Assembly (NCBI RefSeq): GCF_000758165.1
Contig: NZ_JNUP01000031.1
Location: 46,281 to 110,280, forward strand
Origin: Spirochaeta lutea
GTDB lineage: Bacteria; Spirochaetota; Spirochaetia; DSM-27196; Salinispiraceae
Length of the DNA stretch: 64,000 nucleotides
Direction: 5' to 3'
The position numbers and the translations under genes are program-made. Under the pieces are notes generated by a model. The model made no database searches. It saw nothing but the letters and a program-made list of their open reading frames with translations, and was not told where the DNA came from. Shown here piece by piece: positions 1 to 8,434 of this stretch; the stretch's first letter is position 1, and every line of letters starts with the position of its first letter.

Positions 1-1291
1 ACAAGCCCGTATCGAAGGTTAGGGTCTTCCCCCGGGTAAGAACAAGATCCAAGTTCTGTAAGCCCGGAATCAGATCGGCGGTGTCGTACATCATGTCTTC
101 CAATTCATCCACCCGCCCGTAGAAGTGAATTACATACCGGGTTTCCTCGGCCGTCTGAGCTACCGTTTCTACATCCGTAACCTTACGCCGCAGAGCTCTG
201 CGCAGGTCGCTCATGAGCCGGGAATCCGGCGTGTTAATCAGCACAACCTCGTACCGGATCCCCATCTCGAACTGCTTAGCCAGCACCGTTGTGCTCTGGT
301 TTACCGCATGGGGCATGGCCTGGTAAACCGAGGACTGCAGGGCATTGGAAACGGCATCAAACTCATCAACCCTACTGAGGGTTCTCGGACTGGTATAGGG
401 AACCGAACCCAGAAGCTGTCCCGTAGAGGTTTCAAAAATATTCAGGGTAATAATCGCCTGTCCGTAGTAGTTTGAGCCGTTGGTTGATGAGGTCGTAGAA
501 CCGTCAATTTCGATGTACACATCGGCATTGAGGCGTTGGGCTATATACTGCATCAGCGAACGCGCTTGCCCGGTCTGCTCTTCATAGGCAATCCGGGCGT
601 CCTCCTTCAAGGTTTCGATCTGTTCCGGAAAAATAACGGTGTATCCCTGACTTGCAAGGTAGCCGTTTGCCTGGGTTAAGGCAGCCTTTATCAAGAATGG
701 ATCTGCAATAGCCTCTTCATTGTAGTACACCATGTAGGTCATGGTTTGCAGATAGCGCTGCAAAAACTGGCGCTGTTGAGCCGTCGGTTCTTGAAATACC
801 GGTTCTTCAGCCTGCGCCTCAGATTGGCTTGCGGTTTGGGGGGGATTCGAATCCGCTGCCGCACCACCCTGGAGTCCCCGACCGCCGGCATCGCCGGAAA
901 TACCGTTTACCTCCAGAATCTGGCGTACTTTCGGCACATTCACCCGGATACGCAGGTCATAAATCATATCCATCTCATCAACGGTCCCGAGGTTTTCCCT
1001 CCGAAGGGTCTCCATGGACTCGGCATATACAAACTGGTTCGGATTCGTCGTACTGTAGAGGATTTCGTTCAGAAGCTCGCGGTTAGAAGCCTCCGCAGAT
1101 TCTCCGATCAAATCGATCACCGCATTTCGGACCGCATCCATCTTTGCAGCAGACATGGCGGGGCCCAACCCTCCGGCTCGACCGGTACCGAGATAATAAT
1201 CCCGGGTATCCGCCGGCTGGGGTGTAGACGCGCATCCCATCACCAGAATCAACACCAACCCAAAAAGCCAATACTTATGCAGCCTATTCAC
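1..1291 (-). CDS. Lipoprotein of unknown function, LPP20/FlgP-like (partial, 3' end outside window)
   Basis: Starts at a GTG preceded by GGAGGG with a short spacer, and stays open for 430 codons to the window edge. The N-terminus VNRLHKYWLFGLVLILVMGC is a lipoprotein signal ending in a lipobox, so the protein should be tethered to a membrane. The first mature segment (GTGRAGGLGPAMSAAKMDAVRNAV) resembles LPP20/FlgP-type lipoproteins found near flagellar and surface genes; this is a weak family guess. A low-complexity linker rich in Q, A and E lies near residues 150-175, followed by an alpha/beta-looking region. It follows another exported protein on the same strand, with repeat copy 1 in between. 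Function is not known. The gene is easy to miss because it starts with GTG and runs off the window. Confidence 0.8.
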   Translation of the reverse strand, partial: MNRLHKYWLFGLVLILVMGCASTPQPADTRDYYLGTGRAGGLGPAMSAAKMDAVRNAVIDLIGESAEASNRELLNEILYSTTNPNQFVYAESMETLRRENLGTVDEMDMIYDLRIRVNVPKVRQILEVNGISGDAGGRGLQGGAAADSNPPQTASQSEAQAEEPVFQEPTAQQRQFLQRYLQTMTYMVYYNEEAIADPFLIKAALTQANGYLASQGYTVIFPEQIETLKEDARIAYEEQTGQARSLMQYIAQRLNADVYIEIDGSTTSSTNGSNYYGQAIITLNIFETSTGQLLGSVPYTSPRTLSRVDEFDAVSNALQSSVYQAMPHAVNQSTTVLAKQFEMGIRYEVVLINTPDSRLMSDLRRALRRKVTDVETVAQTAEETRYVIHFYGRVDELEDMMYDTADLIPGLQNLDLVLTRGKTLTFDTGL

Positions 1292-1371
1292 AAATCCCTC
1301 CATACATCTTCCTGAAGACCCGTGAGGTTCCAGCAAACACCCGTTTTTCCGAACCCCCAGCATTCCTTACA

Positions 1372-1476
1372 TAGTGCGCAAAAGGTTGTAACTATTCACC
1401 CCGGCGACACCACCCAAGGGTAGATTGCTCGGTTACACCGCTATATCTGGTGTGGTTTACAACCTTTTGCGCACTA
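1372..1476 (+). repeat. 105-bp MITE-like inverted repeat, copy 1
   Basis: The ends are a perfect 20-bp inverted repeat (TAGTGCGCAAAAGGTTGTAA and its complement), starting and ending with TA. Inside are a near-palindrome (CCACCCAAGGGTA region) and a conserved CGCTATATCTGGTGT block whose TGGTGT can pair with ACACCA. It lies between two minus-strand genes. There is no room for a transposase. Four other copies are in the window. Confidence 0.85.
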
Positions 1477-1484
1477 CGCATTAC

Positions 1485-2870
1485 TTACTTTAACAGCACC
1501 GAAAGCCCGGCAAGAATCCCGCCGAAGCTCCCGTAACTCCCGAAGGATAGATTATGAACATAGCCCCCCTCGGCAATGATTTCCACGCTGTCTGTGACCA
1601 AAAACCCTACCCGGGCCTTGAGATTCAAATAAAGGTGGCTCAGGAGGGGATCGGATTCACCGGTGGGGTCAAAAAATCCGGTTACCCCTACCCCGGCGCT
1701 GATGTGGGGACGCAGCCGTCCCAGATAGAGGCTGTATTCTCCACCCGCCCATAGGCTCCCCATCAAACCGCGTATACTTCCCACATTACCCAGTACAAAC
1801 TCCAACCCCGCTGCAGGTCTCAGACCGAAGAATCCCCGGGAAATTGCCGTACGAAGCCCTACAAAACCCAAGAACCCATCTTCCGTCGGAGATGCAACCA
1901 CCACATTGAAGTAGGGCTCCAGGGTCACACCCATTCGGGGAATCTCTCGCAGCTGATCCCCAGGAACCAGGGGTGTCTTCGCATAGATGATTTTCGCCCC
2001 GGAAAAATTTTCCTGGATCTCTTCAATAACCAACAAAGCGACAGGATCCTCGGCATTGTATCCCGCCACATCCCTGTACCGCAGAACCCGGTACTCATCA
2101 CCGAGCTGCAATCCCATATTCCTCCCGAATTCCAGATAGACCCTGCCGCCTAACACCTCAATGATGGCGGTTTTAATCTGAAACTCAGGAACCGAACGGA
2201 TCTGAAACTCCAGTTGTCCGGGAATAGAATCCACCGCGCTTTTCATGGAATCGAAGGCATTTTCATCGTAGCCCGTGGTCTCTATGGTGAAGCTTGCGAA
2301 ATTCTTATATTCCTGTACATTGATGAAGGAGAAGGAGGTGGAAATACTCGTCTTATAGTCTCCGTCCTCTTCCAAGATTTGGCTGTATTGGGTTACCGAG
2401 GGAATCACAACAATGAAACTCCCTACCAAGCGGTTGAACTGAGCCTCCGTAAAGGCTACCTGGCCCAATCGAACCTCTTCCGGAATCTCAGTATTTGATT
2501 CTTTAATCTCCTGAATTCCGTCAATGAAGGCCTGGACATCCGATGAGGATAGCCGCTGGGGCAACCCGATGACATTGAAGCGCCCAAGCTCAATAAACAC
2601 TTCCCGGAGACTCGCATCGATTGAACCCACAGCCTGTTGAAAAATGCGGTCGGTCTGCTCCGAGCCGCTTCCCTTCAATTCAAGACTGAAGCTACCACCC
2701 TTTCCCTCGCTCTTAATGGAAAGACTGGGAACATCGTTGGAAACCGGAGCCCCATAGTAGTTAAGATTGAAGATCGCCAGGTCCTGCTTTTCAGAAAACT
2801 CTTGTGCCCAGACCATGGCACCTGAGATCAACAATAAACAACTCAACAGGCCAACTAGTGTGTTCCGCAT
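1485..2870 (-). CDS. Exported protein with C-terminal beta-barrel-like region
   Basis: 461 residues with a clear signal peptide (MRNTLVGLLSCLLLISGAMV, cleavage near AQE). The middle part (about residues 60-240) alternates strands and helices and has a long SSSDVQAFIDGIQ segment. Around residues 235-300 there is a module ending in a VEVLGGRVYLEFG-like stretch, similar in feel to the FlgT/CsgG-associated domains that sense or coat the envelope; this is only a resemblance. The last ~140 residues alternate aromatic and glycine residues and end in a hydrophobic residue, as in small outer-membrane barrels. AAGGAG lies 6 bases upstream of ATG. The gene is bracketed by two oppositely oriented copies of the 105-bp repeat. 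Specific function unknown. Confidence 0.8.
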   Translation of the reverse strand: MRNTLVGLLSCLLLISGAMVWAQEFSEKQDLAIFNLNYYGAPVSNDVPSLSIKSEGKGGSFSLELKGSGSEQTDRIFQQAVGSIDASLREVFIELGRFNVIGLPQRLSSSDVQAFIDGIQEIKESNTEIPEEVRLGQVAFTEAQFNRLVGSFIVVIPSVTQYSQILEEDGDYKTSISTSFSFINVQEYKNFASFTIETTGYDENAFDSMKSAVDSIPGQLEFQIRSVPEFQIKTAIIEVLGGRVYLEFGRNMGLQLGDEYRVLRYRDVAGYNAEDPVALLVIEEIQENFSGAKIIYAKTPLVPGDQLREIPRMGVTLEPYFNVVVASPTEDGFLGFVGLRTAISRGFFGLRPAAGLEFVLGNVGSIRGLMGSLWAGGEYSLYLGRLRPHISAGVGVTGFFDPTGESDPLLSHLYLNLKARVGFLVTDSVEIIAEGGYVHNLSFGSYGSFGGILAGLSVLLK

Positions 2871-2941
2871 ACCCGCTCCTTACAATTCTCCCGGCACACC
2901 ATCCTCGTTTGTTCAGCCGGGCGTATTCTGCATGATACCTC

Positions 2942-2970
2942 ATTTTATGCAAGAATGTGGTCAATTGCAA
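2942..2970 (-). promoter_or_regulatory. Sigma-70-type promoter for the exported protein gene
   Basis: On the minus strand TTGCAA and TAAAAT are separated by exactly 17 bases. The start codon is about 70 bases downstream with a normal ribosome-binding site. Confidence 0.5.
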
Positions 2971-3105
2971 AAGCCTTTTTTTCGGTAATGCGTAGAAGAA
3001 TGTACCATTGCCCATCTCCATCGCTATCCCTATCCCCTCCCTTCCCAGCACCACACCGAAAACAGTGCCGAGGCACTGCCTCCGGCATGGAAGGTTAGGA
3101 GTTCT

Positions 3106-3210
3106 TAGTGCGCAAAAGGTTGTAAACTACCCTACAAATAGCGGAACCATCCGGGTTTTTATCCACTGGTAGCGTGGCTAAGGCGAAACGTTACAACCTT
3201 TTGTGCACTA
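3106..3210 (-). repeat. 105-bp MITE-like inverted repeat, copy 2
   Basis: Terminal inverted repeats match copy 1 (one end reads TAGTGCAC). The inner sequence is the most diverged of the five copies but keeps the CCGCTAT block. It is inverted relative to copy 1. With the promoter above, it accounts for most of the 420-base gap between the two flanking genes; the rest shows nothing recognisable. Confidence 0.8.
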
Positions 3211-3290
3211 TATAGGTGTATTGAGTACCATGCAGCCTCCTCGGCGCTTATGAGGGGTGTATGCGGGAATGCTCTAGGATTGTACCCGAT

Positions 3291-5297
3291 CTACTGAAGG
3301 GATTGTATAATATCCTGAATTATGGGTCGTCCGTTGCGGACAGCCAGGAGATTTTGCAGAGAAAGATCACCCTCTGCCTCCTGAACCCGTTCGATCTTAA
3401 AGGAAAGGGATTGAATTGGCGTCTCACCCAGGGAGATCCGAAGGGGCTCTTCCTCCGAACCCAGCAGCAATGCACCATCCACGGCAGAAACGTTCAGACT
3501 TAACCCTGCGGGGGAAATCCCCTGTTCCAGGTACCCGAGCACAGTGGTACTCGAATCCCGTGTTACCACAGTAGTCCCATCGAAAGCAACCTGGACCAGC
3601 GTATCAGGATCATCATTCCAATGGATCTCGAGCCGGTTCTGCCCCGGATCCTCCATGGGCAGGGAAGCTAGTGCAAAGGTCATTGCCTTGCTCTCAAATG
3701 TGGATTTTGGAAGGGTGATCCAGGTGCCCGGTGGTAGAATTAGGGCCCCGGGTTCCACATGTACACCGTCTGAAACCGTTAACCCCTGGGGAATGCGGCC
3801 AGCTTCAAACCCCATGGCATATTCCAAGGAGTCCCCGTAGGTTTTCTCCATATACCGCGTAAATAACCCGTCCGCCACAACACCCACGGCATCCCCGCGC
3901 TTGAAGGAGATTCCCAGTTCGTCGAGAATTCCCGAGAGATTTTTCCCAATGACGGTGGTCCCCGGGATTGTACCTGCTCCCAGGTTGGGAACTTGTATTT
4001 CACCGCTGGCGTAGATCACTCCGTTCACGAGGAGAAGAATTCCATAGCGGGATGGCTCTAGAGCGTACACAGAAATACCGATTTGAGCCAACTCCGATTC
4101 TTGGATTACTCCCCCCGGGGTGAATACCCCCTGGGAACCCCCTGGAGTTATGAACTCAAGCCCCAAGGCTCCCTGGGGAGTAATCTCCACCCGGTACTCC
4201 AGCCCCGTCCCCGCCGTCCTGGTCGAGAAGACCTCTACGCCTCGTTCCAGGGGTAAAAAATCTAATACCAGATCAGCCAGGAAGGTGTGGTTGTGGAGAG
4301 CACCCTCGGAATTCACCGGCAATAAGAACTCAGCCAGCTCAATCCATCTATCCGGAAGGAATTCATACCCGAAGGTCTGGTTCCGGAGCCCCGGCAAGAG
4401 CTCCTTGGTGGAGGAGATCTCCGGTGACCGGTCCCCGATAATGTCCAGGGTGCCACTGAATGGCAGGAGAAATAGGAAATCCTGGGAATCGTGAACACCC
4501 TCTGTAACAGCCGCCGAACTGCTTACCACAACCTCAACCTGCTGGGTGATGGGTGCCGAAAAACTGAATCCACCCTCATCGGGAGGAACCATAGGAAACA
4601 CCTCCACCTGGGCGGAATAGATGCCCGATTTATCCGGGGAGCGTACGGTTATAACCTGTTGGAATCCCTGCTCAATCGGCACTCCCGTACCCTCGCCAAG
4701 CACCTCGCCATCCTGGGTCCAGCGGAAGTAGGGCCTAAAGTCGTCGGGATAGGTTTCGGGCAGGGTAACCCGGGCCTCAAGCATGCCCATGCCGCCGGCG
4801 ATGAAGGCCGACGGATAGGACGACACCGATGAGATGATCGGAAGCTGATCCTGGGAGAGGGAGAAAAAGGTCAGATATCCGGTGCGGAAGGGCTCTAAAT
4901 CCCCCTCATCCTGAAAGAGTGAATACTCTACCAGATACATTCCAGGACTCAGCAGGGGGGGAAGAACGATCTCCTGGCTTCCCAGGGTCTCTTCCAAAAC
5001 ACCCTCCAGGGTTTTTAACTCCTCCAAAGCCTGCATCTGGTCATCCAAGAGCAAGAACTCTGCCCGGCGGATTCTGGTATCCTGATCCCCGGGGTTGCGG
5101 AGGGAGAGCTGAAGCCGACTATTCGCCCCCAAGACCGCGCCATCCCGTACCTGAACCCCGGCAAGGGAGAATACTACCCCCTGCTCGACGCCCCGGGAAA
5201 TACGCGGCAACAACCCGGCGGGATCGCTGCAAGCCCCGAGAAAAACGAGAATACTTGTAATAAAAAGGACCCCTAAGAGGGGTTTTCGGGTAATCAT
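3291..5297 (-). CDS. Large lipoprotein of unknown function
   Basis: 668 residues if translation starts at the ATG before MITRKPLLGVLFITSILVFL. A GAC lipobox follows at once, so this start is preferred over longer in-frame starts that would put about 45 residues ahead of the signal. Residues ~35-230 look like two beta-sandwich modules (short strands, PPLLSPGMYLVEYSL), and the rest contains jelly-roll-like segments (GTWITLPKSTF, LEIHWNDDPDTLVQVAFDG) that recall LamG-type carbohydrate or cell-surface domains. No catalytic motif is visible. It is transcribed away from alr. An envelope or adhesion role is only inferred from the signal and the beta-rich make-up. Confidence 0.75.
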   Translation of the reverse strand: MITRKPLLGVLFITSILVFLGACSDPAGLLPRISRGVEQGVVFSLAGVQVRDGAVLGANSRLQLSLRNPGDQDTRIRRAEFLLLDDQMQALEELKTLEGVLEETLGSQEIVLPPLLSPGMYLVEYSLFQDEGDLEPFRTGYLTFFSLSQDQLPIISSVSSYPSAFIAGGMGMLEARVTLPETYPDDFRPYFRWTQDGEVLGEGTGVPIEQGFQQVITVRSPDKSGIYSAQVEVFPMVPPDEGGFSFSAPITQQVEVVVSSSAAVTEGVHDSQDFLFLLPFSGTLDIIGDRSPEISSTKELLPGLRNQTFGYEFLPDRWIELAEFLLPVNSEGALHNHTFLADLVLDFLPLERGVEVFSTRTAGTGLEYRVEITPQGALGLEFITPGGSQGVFTPGGVIQESELAQIGISVYALEPSRYGILLLVNGVIYASGEIQVPNLGAGTIPGTTVIGKNLSGILDELGISFKRGDAVGVVADGLFTRYMEKTYGDSLEYAMGFEAGRIPQGLTVSDGVHVEPGALILPPGTWITLPKSTFESKAMTFALASLPMEDPGQNRLEIHWNDDPDTLVQVAFDGTTVVTRDSSTTVLGYLEQGISPAGLSLNVSAVDGALLLGSEEEPLRISLGETPIQSLSFKIERVQEAEGDLSLQNLLAVRNGRPIIQDIIQSLQ

Positions 5298-5309
5298 AGT
5301 CCTACTACC

Positions 5310-5339
5310 AATATACCATGTCCCTTGGCAGGACTCCAA
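5310..5339 (-). promoter_or_regulatory. Promoter for the large lipoprotein gene
   Basis: TTGGAG, 18 bases, TATATT on the minus strand. The -10 ends 12 bases before the ATG, so the leader would be only about 5 bases. Confidence 0.5.
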
Positions 5340-5416
5340 ATTCCTGGGGGTACTTTTATACCCTCTCAGTGTAACAAAACTTTTAACCCTAAGGCGCTGG
5401 AGAGGGGTGTACCCAA

Positions 5417-5446
5417 TTGTATACGCCCGCATTCCTGGGATACTAT
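5417..5446 (+). promoter_or_regulatory. alr promoter (leaderless arrangement)
   Basis: TTGTAT, 18 bases, TACTAT, then six bases and ATG. Transcription would start at or next to the start codon. No Shine-Dalgarno sequence is present. Confidence 0.55.
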
Positions 5447-5452
5447 AGCAGT

Positions 5453-6610
5453 ATGCAGGGAACCCATGCCGTTATTTATCTACCGAATCTTAGACACAAT
5501 TTGGATATAGTAAAAAAATTACACCCAATAGACACAGCAATTTGCCTCGCTGTTAAGGCCGATGCCTACGGTCATGGAGCGGTAGCCGTTGCCCGGGAGG
5601 CGGAATCCTGGGGAGTGGACTGCCTGGGTGTAGCCCGGGTATCCGAGGCACGGATTCTCCGAGAGGCGGGGATTGGCATACCGATTCTATTGTACAGCCT
5701 GCCCATGCCTGATGAACTGGAGGAGGCCCTGCTCCTGAACCTCGACCTCTTTCTGGGTGATTCTGAGCTCATCAAGTCTACCGCCCGTAAACTCACTGAC
5801 CTGAAAGCACGACACCCCGATATGGCTGCAAACCACCGGGCAAATGTCCACCTGAAGGTTGACACTGGTATGGGGCGCATCGGTTGCCAGCCCCAGGAGG
5901 CCTTGGCACTTGCCCGGTCAATTGAAGAGACCCCGGAACTCAGTCTCCGGGGCATCGCGACCCACCTGCCGGTTGCGGATGGAAATACCCAAGAGCACCG
6001 GGATTTTACCCGGAACCAACTCGTGCTGTTTGATCAGGTTGTGAACCGTCTTTCTGATGAGGGGATTCGACCGCCCCTGGTTCATGGGCTGAACTCTGCG
6101 GGTATTCTGGAATACCCGGAGTTCCGGTGTACCATGGTTCGACCGGGGATCATGGCCTACGGTTACCCTCCAGGGAAACATCAGCAACACCTGGCAAATC
6201 TCCTGCCGGTCATGGAACTGCGAACCTCAGTGTCTTATATAAAGGAGGTGCCCCCGGGTAGGGGCCTATCCTACGGCCACACCTATGTGACCCCGGACCT
6301 CAGAAGGATCGCGACCCTGCCGGTGGGTTACGCCGACGGATTGTTCCGCGGGCTCAGCAACCGGATCCAGATGACCACCTCCCAGGGTGCCGCTGCCCAG
6401 GTGGGTACCATCTGCATGGATCAATGTCTCCTAGATCTGGGCCCCGGGGGATCGGGGGAACACCCGGGGGTAAATCGGTATGATCAGGTCGTTATTTTCG
6501 GGCCTAAGGCATTCGAATCTGCCCAAACCCTCGCCGAAAAGCTCGACACCATCCCCTATGAGATAACCTGCGCGATAAGCAAGAGGGTTCCCCGGGTGTA
6601 CAGAGACTAA
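5453..6610 (+). CDS. alr: Alanine racemase
   Basis: Interconverts L- and D-alanine with pyridoxal phosphate to supply peptidoglycan synthesis in the cytoplasm. 385 residues, normal for the family. The PLP lysine lies in VKADAYGHG (K35). Other signatures are HLKVDTGMGRIG, the HGLNSAG segment, the second-domain catalytic tyrosine in SYGHTY, and ICMDQ. The ATG before QGTHAVIYLPNLRHN is chosen because it starts at the usual family N-terminus and sits six bases after a -10 hexamer; longer in-frame starts would overlap the promoter. Divergent from the large lipoprotein gene. Nothing is missing from the active site. Confidence 0.95.
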   Translation: MQGTHAVIYLPNLRHNLDIVKKLHPIDTAICLAVKADAYGHGAVAVAREAESWGVDCLGVARVSEARILREAGIGIPILLYSLPMPDELEEALLLNLDLFLGDSELIKSTARKLTDLKARHPDMAANHRANVHLKVDTGMGRIGCQPQEALALARSIEETPELSLRGIATHLPVADGNTQEHRDFTRNQLVLFDQVVNRLSDEGIRPPLVHGLNSAGILEYPEFRCTMVRPGIMAYGYPPGKHQQHLANLLPVMELRTSVSYIKEVPPGRGLSYGHTYVTPDLRRIATLPVGYADGLFRGLSNRIQMTTSQGAAAQVGTICMDQCLLDLGPGGSGEHPGVNRYDQVVIFGPKAFESAQTLAEKLDTIPYEITCAISKRVPRVYRD

Positions 6611-6875
6611 GACAGATGGACCGCTCTGAGCAGCTTCGAAACAAAGGTGCCGGGGCGTACAAAGTCTAAGCAAATCTCCCAGGGCAGCCGATACCCTCCC
6701 GGTAGAAGCCCTGGCCGACCCGGGGAGAGCTCCTGGTGTATGTATCCGGAGCCGGGAATCCCCGGGAGGCTGAGGGTTTGCTTCCTTTGTAGTATCCCCC
6801 GGTAAATGTAGCCAATGCCCGGCGTCCCAGGGCAGGCTGCCTGGGGACGGTTTACCGTTCTCCGCCCGCGATTTC

Positions 6876-6965
6876 TCAGTCTTCAGGTTCTCAGTCTTCA
6901 GGTTCTCAATCTTCAGGTTCTCAGTCTTCGGGTTCTCAGTCTTCGGGTTCTCAGTCTTCGGGTTC
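6876..6965. repeat. Six 15-bp tandem repeats across the pepT stop codon
   Basis: The unit on the pepT strand is GAACCCGAAGACTGA, or GAACCTGAAGAYTGA in the distal three units. Six units run head to tail. The 15-base unit keeps frame, and every unit carries the same in-frame TGA. A flanking GGAGAA(A)TCGC-type segment is also present on both sides. The rest of the 340-base alr-pepT gap holds one imperfect inverted repeat (6826-6850) without a T-tract and nothing else recognisable. Confidence 0.9.
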
Positions 6966-8261
6966 TCCGCCGGCGATTTCTCCGCCCGCAGCCCAAATAC
7001 AGCTCAGATTGACCACGACCTGGGCGGCCCGGACCATGGCGCGCAGACCTATCCACTCAAACCGGCTATGAAAATTATGCCCCCCGGCGAAAATGTTGGG
7101 GGTCGGAATACCCAGTTCGGACAGCCGGGCGCCGTCGGTTCCTCCTCGAATAAGCTCTGGAACAGCCGGAATACCCGTGGCTTCAATCGCCTTGACTAGG
7201 TTGGCGATGACCTCGGGATGAGGTTCAATGTACTCTTTTATATTTAGGTATTGTTTGTCGATGGAAAGCTCCACCTTGCCCCCGGGGAACCCAGCTTCAA
7301 CGGTTTTAGCCAGTAATTTGAGATACTCCAGACGGCGGTCAATCTCTTCCCGGCGGAAATCCCGGATAAACAATCGGAAAAACGCCTGCTCCATGGAGCC
7401 GGACATCTCCTGGGGACAATAGAACCCGTATTCACCGTCGGTGGCTTCCGGGCTTTCCGAGCGAGGCAATCCGGCGATAAAGGCCCCTGCCATGGTTACT
7501 GCATTTGCCATGATCCCCCGGGCATCTCCCGGGTGGATCATGCGGCCCGTGAAGGTAACGCCGATGGTGTAGCCGGTGAAACACTGGGCGTTGTAGGTAC
7601 CTTCGGCGCTGCCGTCCAGGGTGTAGGCGAAGGTACTTTTCAGGGATTTCACGGGGAGTTTTGCTACACCCTTTCCGACCTCCTCATCGGGTGTAAATAG
7701 TATCTCCAAGGGCCCGTGAGAGAATTCGGGGTGTTCGGTTAGAAATGCCAGGGCAGCCATGATTTCCGCAATGCCCGCCTTATCATCAGCACCGAGGAGG
7801 GTTGTGCCGTCGCTGGTAATCAAGGTTTCATTGCGGTAGTCCAGGAGAGCGGGGTTATCCCGGGGGTCGAGTATCCAACCGGGAGAAAGCTCTAAGGGCG
7901 TACCGTCATAGGACTCCCAAACCTTGGGCTTTACATTCTGTCCGGAAAAATCAGGGGCGGTATCAAGGTGGGCGAGGAATCCGATGGGGGTTGCTGTTTC
8001 GTAACCGGGACTAGGGGGAATCCGGGCGATGACGTAACAGAAATCAGTGAGGGTGACGTCTGTGATTCCCAACTCCTCTAGTTCCTGAATAAGAATTCGG
8101 GCCAGCTGCCATTGATTGTCACTGGTGGGATGGGTATCACTGTGAGGATCCGAGGTTGTGAAAATCTGAACATAGCGTAGAAAACGTCTGAGGGTCTGGG
8201 ATTCGAACCAATCCCGGTAATCCGAGTTGGTTAGCAGTTGGGTTGATGGAATTGAACTCAT
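6951..8261 (-). CDS. pepT: Peptidase T (tripeptide aminopeptidase)
   Basis: Cytosolic di-zinc M20 peptidase that removes the N-terminal residue of tripeptides. 436 residues with the expected motif order: FLAHLDTAPDFSG (zinc His and catalytic Asp), GADDKAGIAEI (bridging Asp), TPDEEVGKG (catalytic and zinc Glu), LDGSAEG, and a distal AGGHNFHSRFEW (zinc His). The ATG before SSIPSTQLL is chosen over a start 15 codons earlier because a consensus promoter ends six bases before it. The last residues EIAGGEPED fall in the tandem repeat described above. Divergent from the DUF2156 gene. Confidence 0.93.
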   Translation of the reverse strand: MSSIPSTQLLTNSDYRDWFESQTLRRFLRYVQIFTTSDPHSDTHPTSDNQWQLARILIQELEELGITDVTLTDFCYVIARIPPSPGYETATPIGFLAHLDTAPDFSGQNVKPKVWESYDGTPLELSPGWILDPRDNPALLDYRNETLITSDGTTLLGADDKAGIAEIMAALAFLTEHPEFSHGPLEILFTPDEEVGKGVAKLPVKSLKSTFAYTLDGSAEGTYNAQCFTGYTIGVTFTGRMIHPGDARGIMANAVTMAGAFIAGLPRSESPEATDGEYGFYCPQEMSGSMEQAFFRLFIRDFRREEIDRRLEYLKLLAKTVEAGFPGGKVELSIDKQYLNIKEYIEPHPEVIANLVKAIEATGIPAVPELIRGGTDGARLSELGIPTPNIFAGGHNFHSRFEWIGLRAMVRAAQVVVNLSCIWAAGGEIAGGEPED

Positions 8262-8267
8262 GGTTGG

Positions 8268-8296
8268 ATTATACGTCCCCGGACAGGGATACACAA
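8268..8296 (-). promoter_or_regulatory. pepT promoter (leaderless arrangement)
   Basis: TTGTGT, 17 bases, TATAAT (perfect -10), then six bases and ATG. No ribosome-binding site fits between them. Confidence 0.65.
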
Positions 8297-8400
8297 TGCC
8301 CAACACTGATCAGGGTCTGCCTGACTGATGGGGATACCCGCCGCCTGCTATCAGCGTATGTGGCTATGCCGTTTACAATGGGCTTTTGTAATGGGCTCAC

Positions 8401-8428
8401 TTGTCTTTGAGGGATTTTTTCGTATATT
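8401..8428 (+). promoter_or_regulatory. DUF2156 gene promoter (leaderless arrangement)
   Basis: TTGTCT, 16 bases, TATATT, then AGGATC and ATG. The AGGA is only two bases from ATG, too close to serve as a ribosome-binding site. Confidence 0.55.
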
Positions 8429-8434
8429 AGGATC

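Noticed and set aside
746..1315. Plus-strand open frame opposite the first lipoprotein gene
   Set aside because: The minus-strand frame has a GTG start with GGAGGG, a lipobox and stays open to the window edge; the plus frame shows none of these.
6815..7012. Plus-strand frame encoding LSLQVL-type repeats
   Set aside because: It is a by-product of the 15-bp repeats at the end of pepT, with no binding site or promoter.
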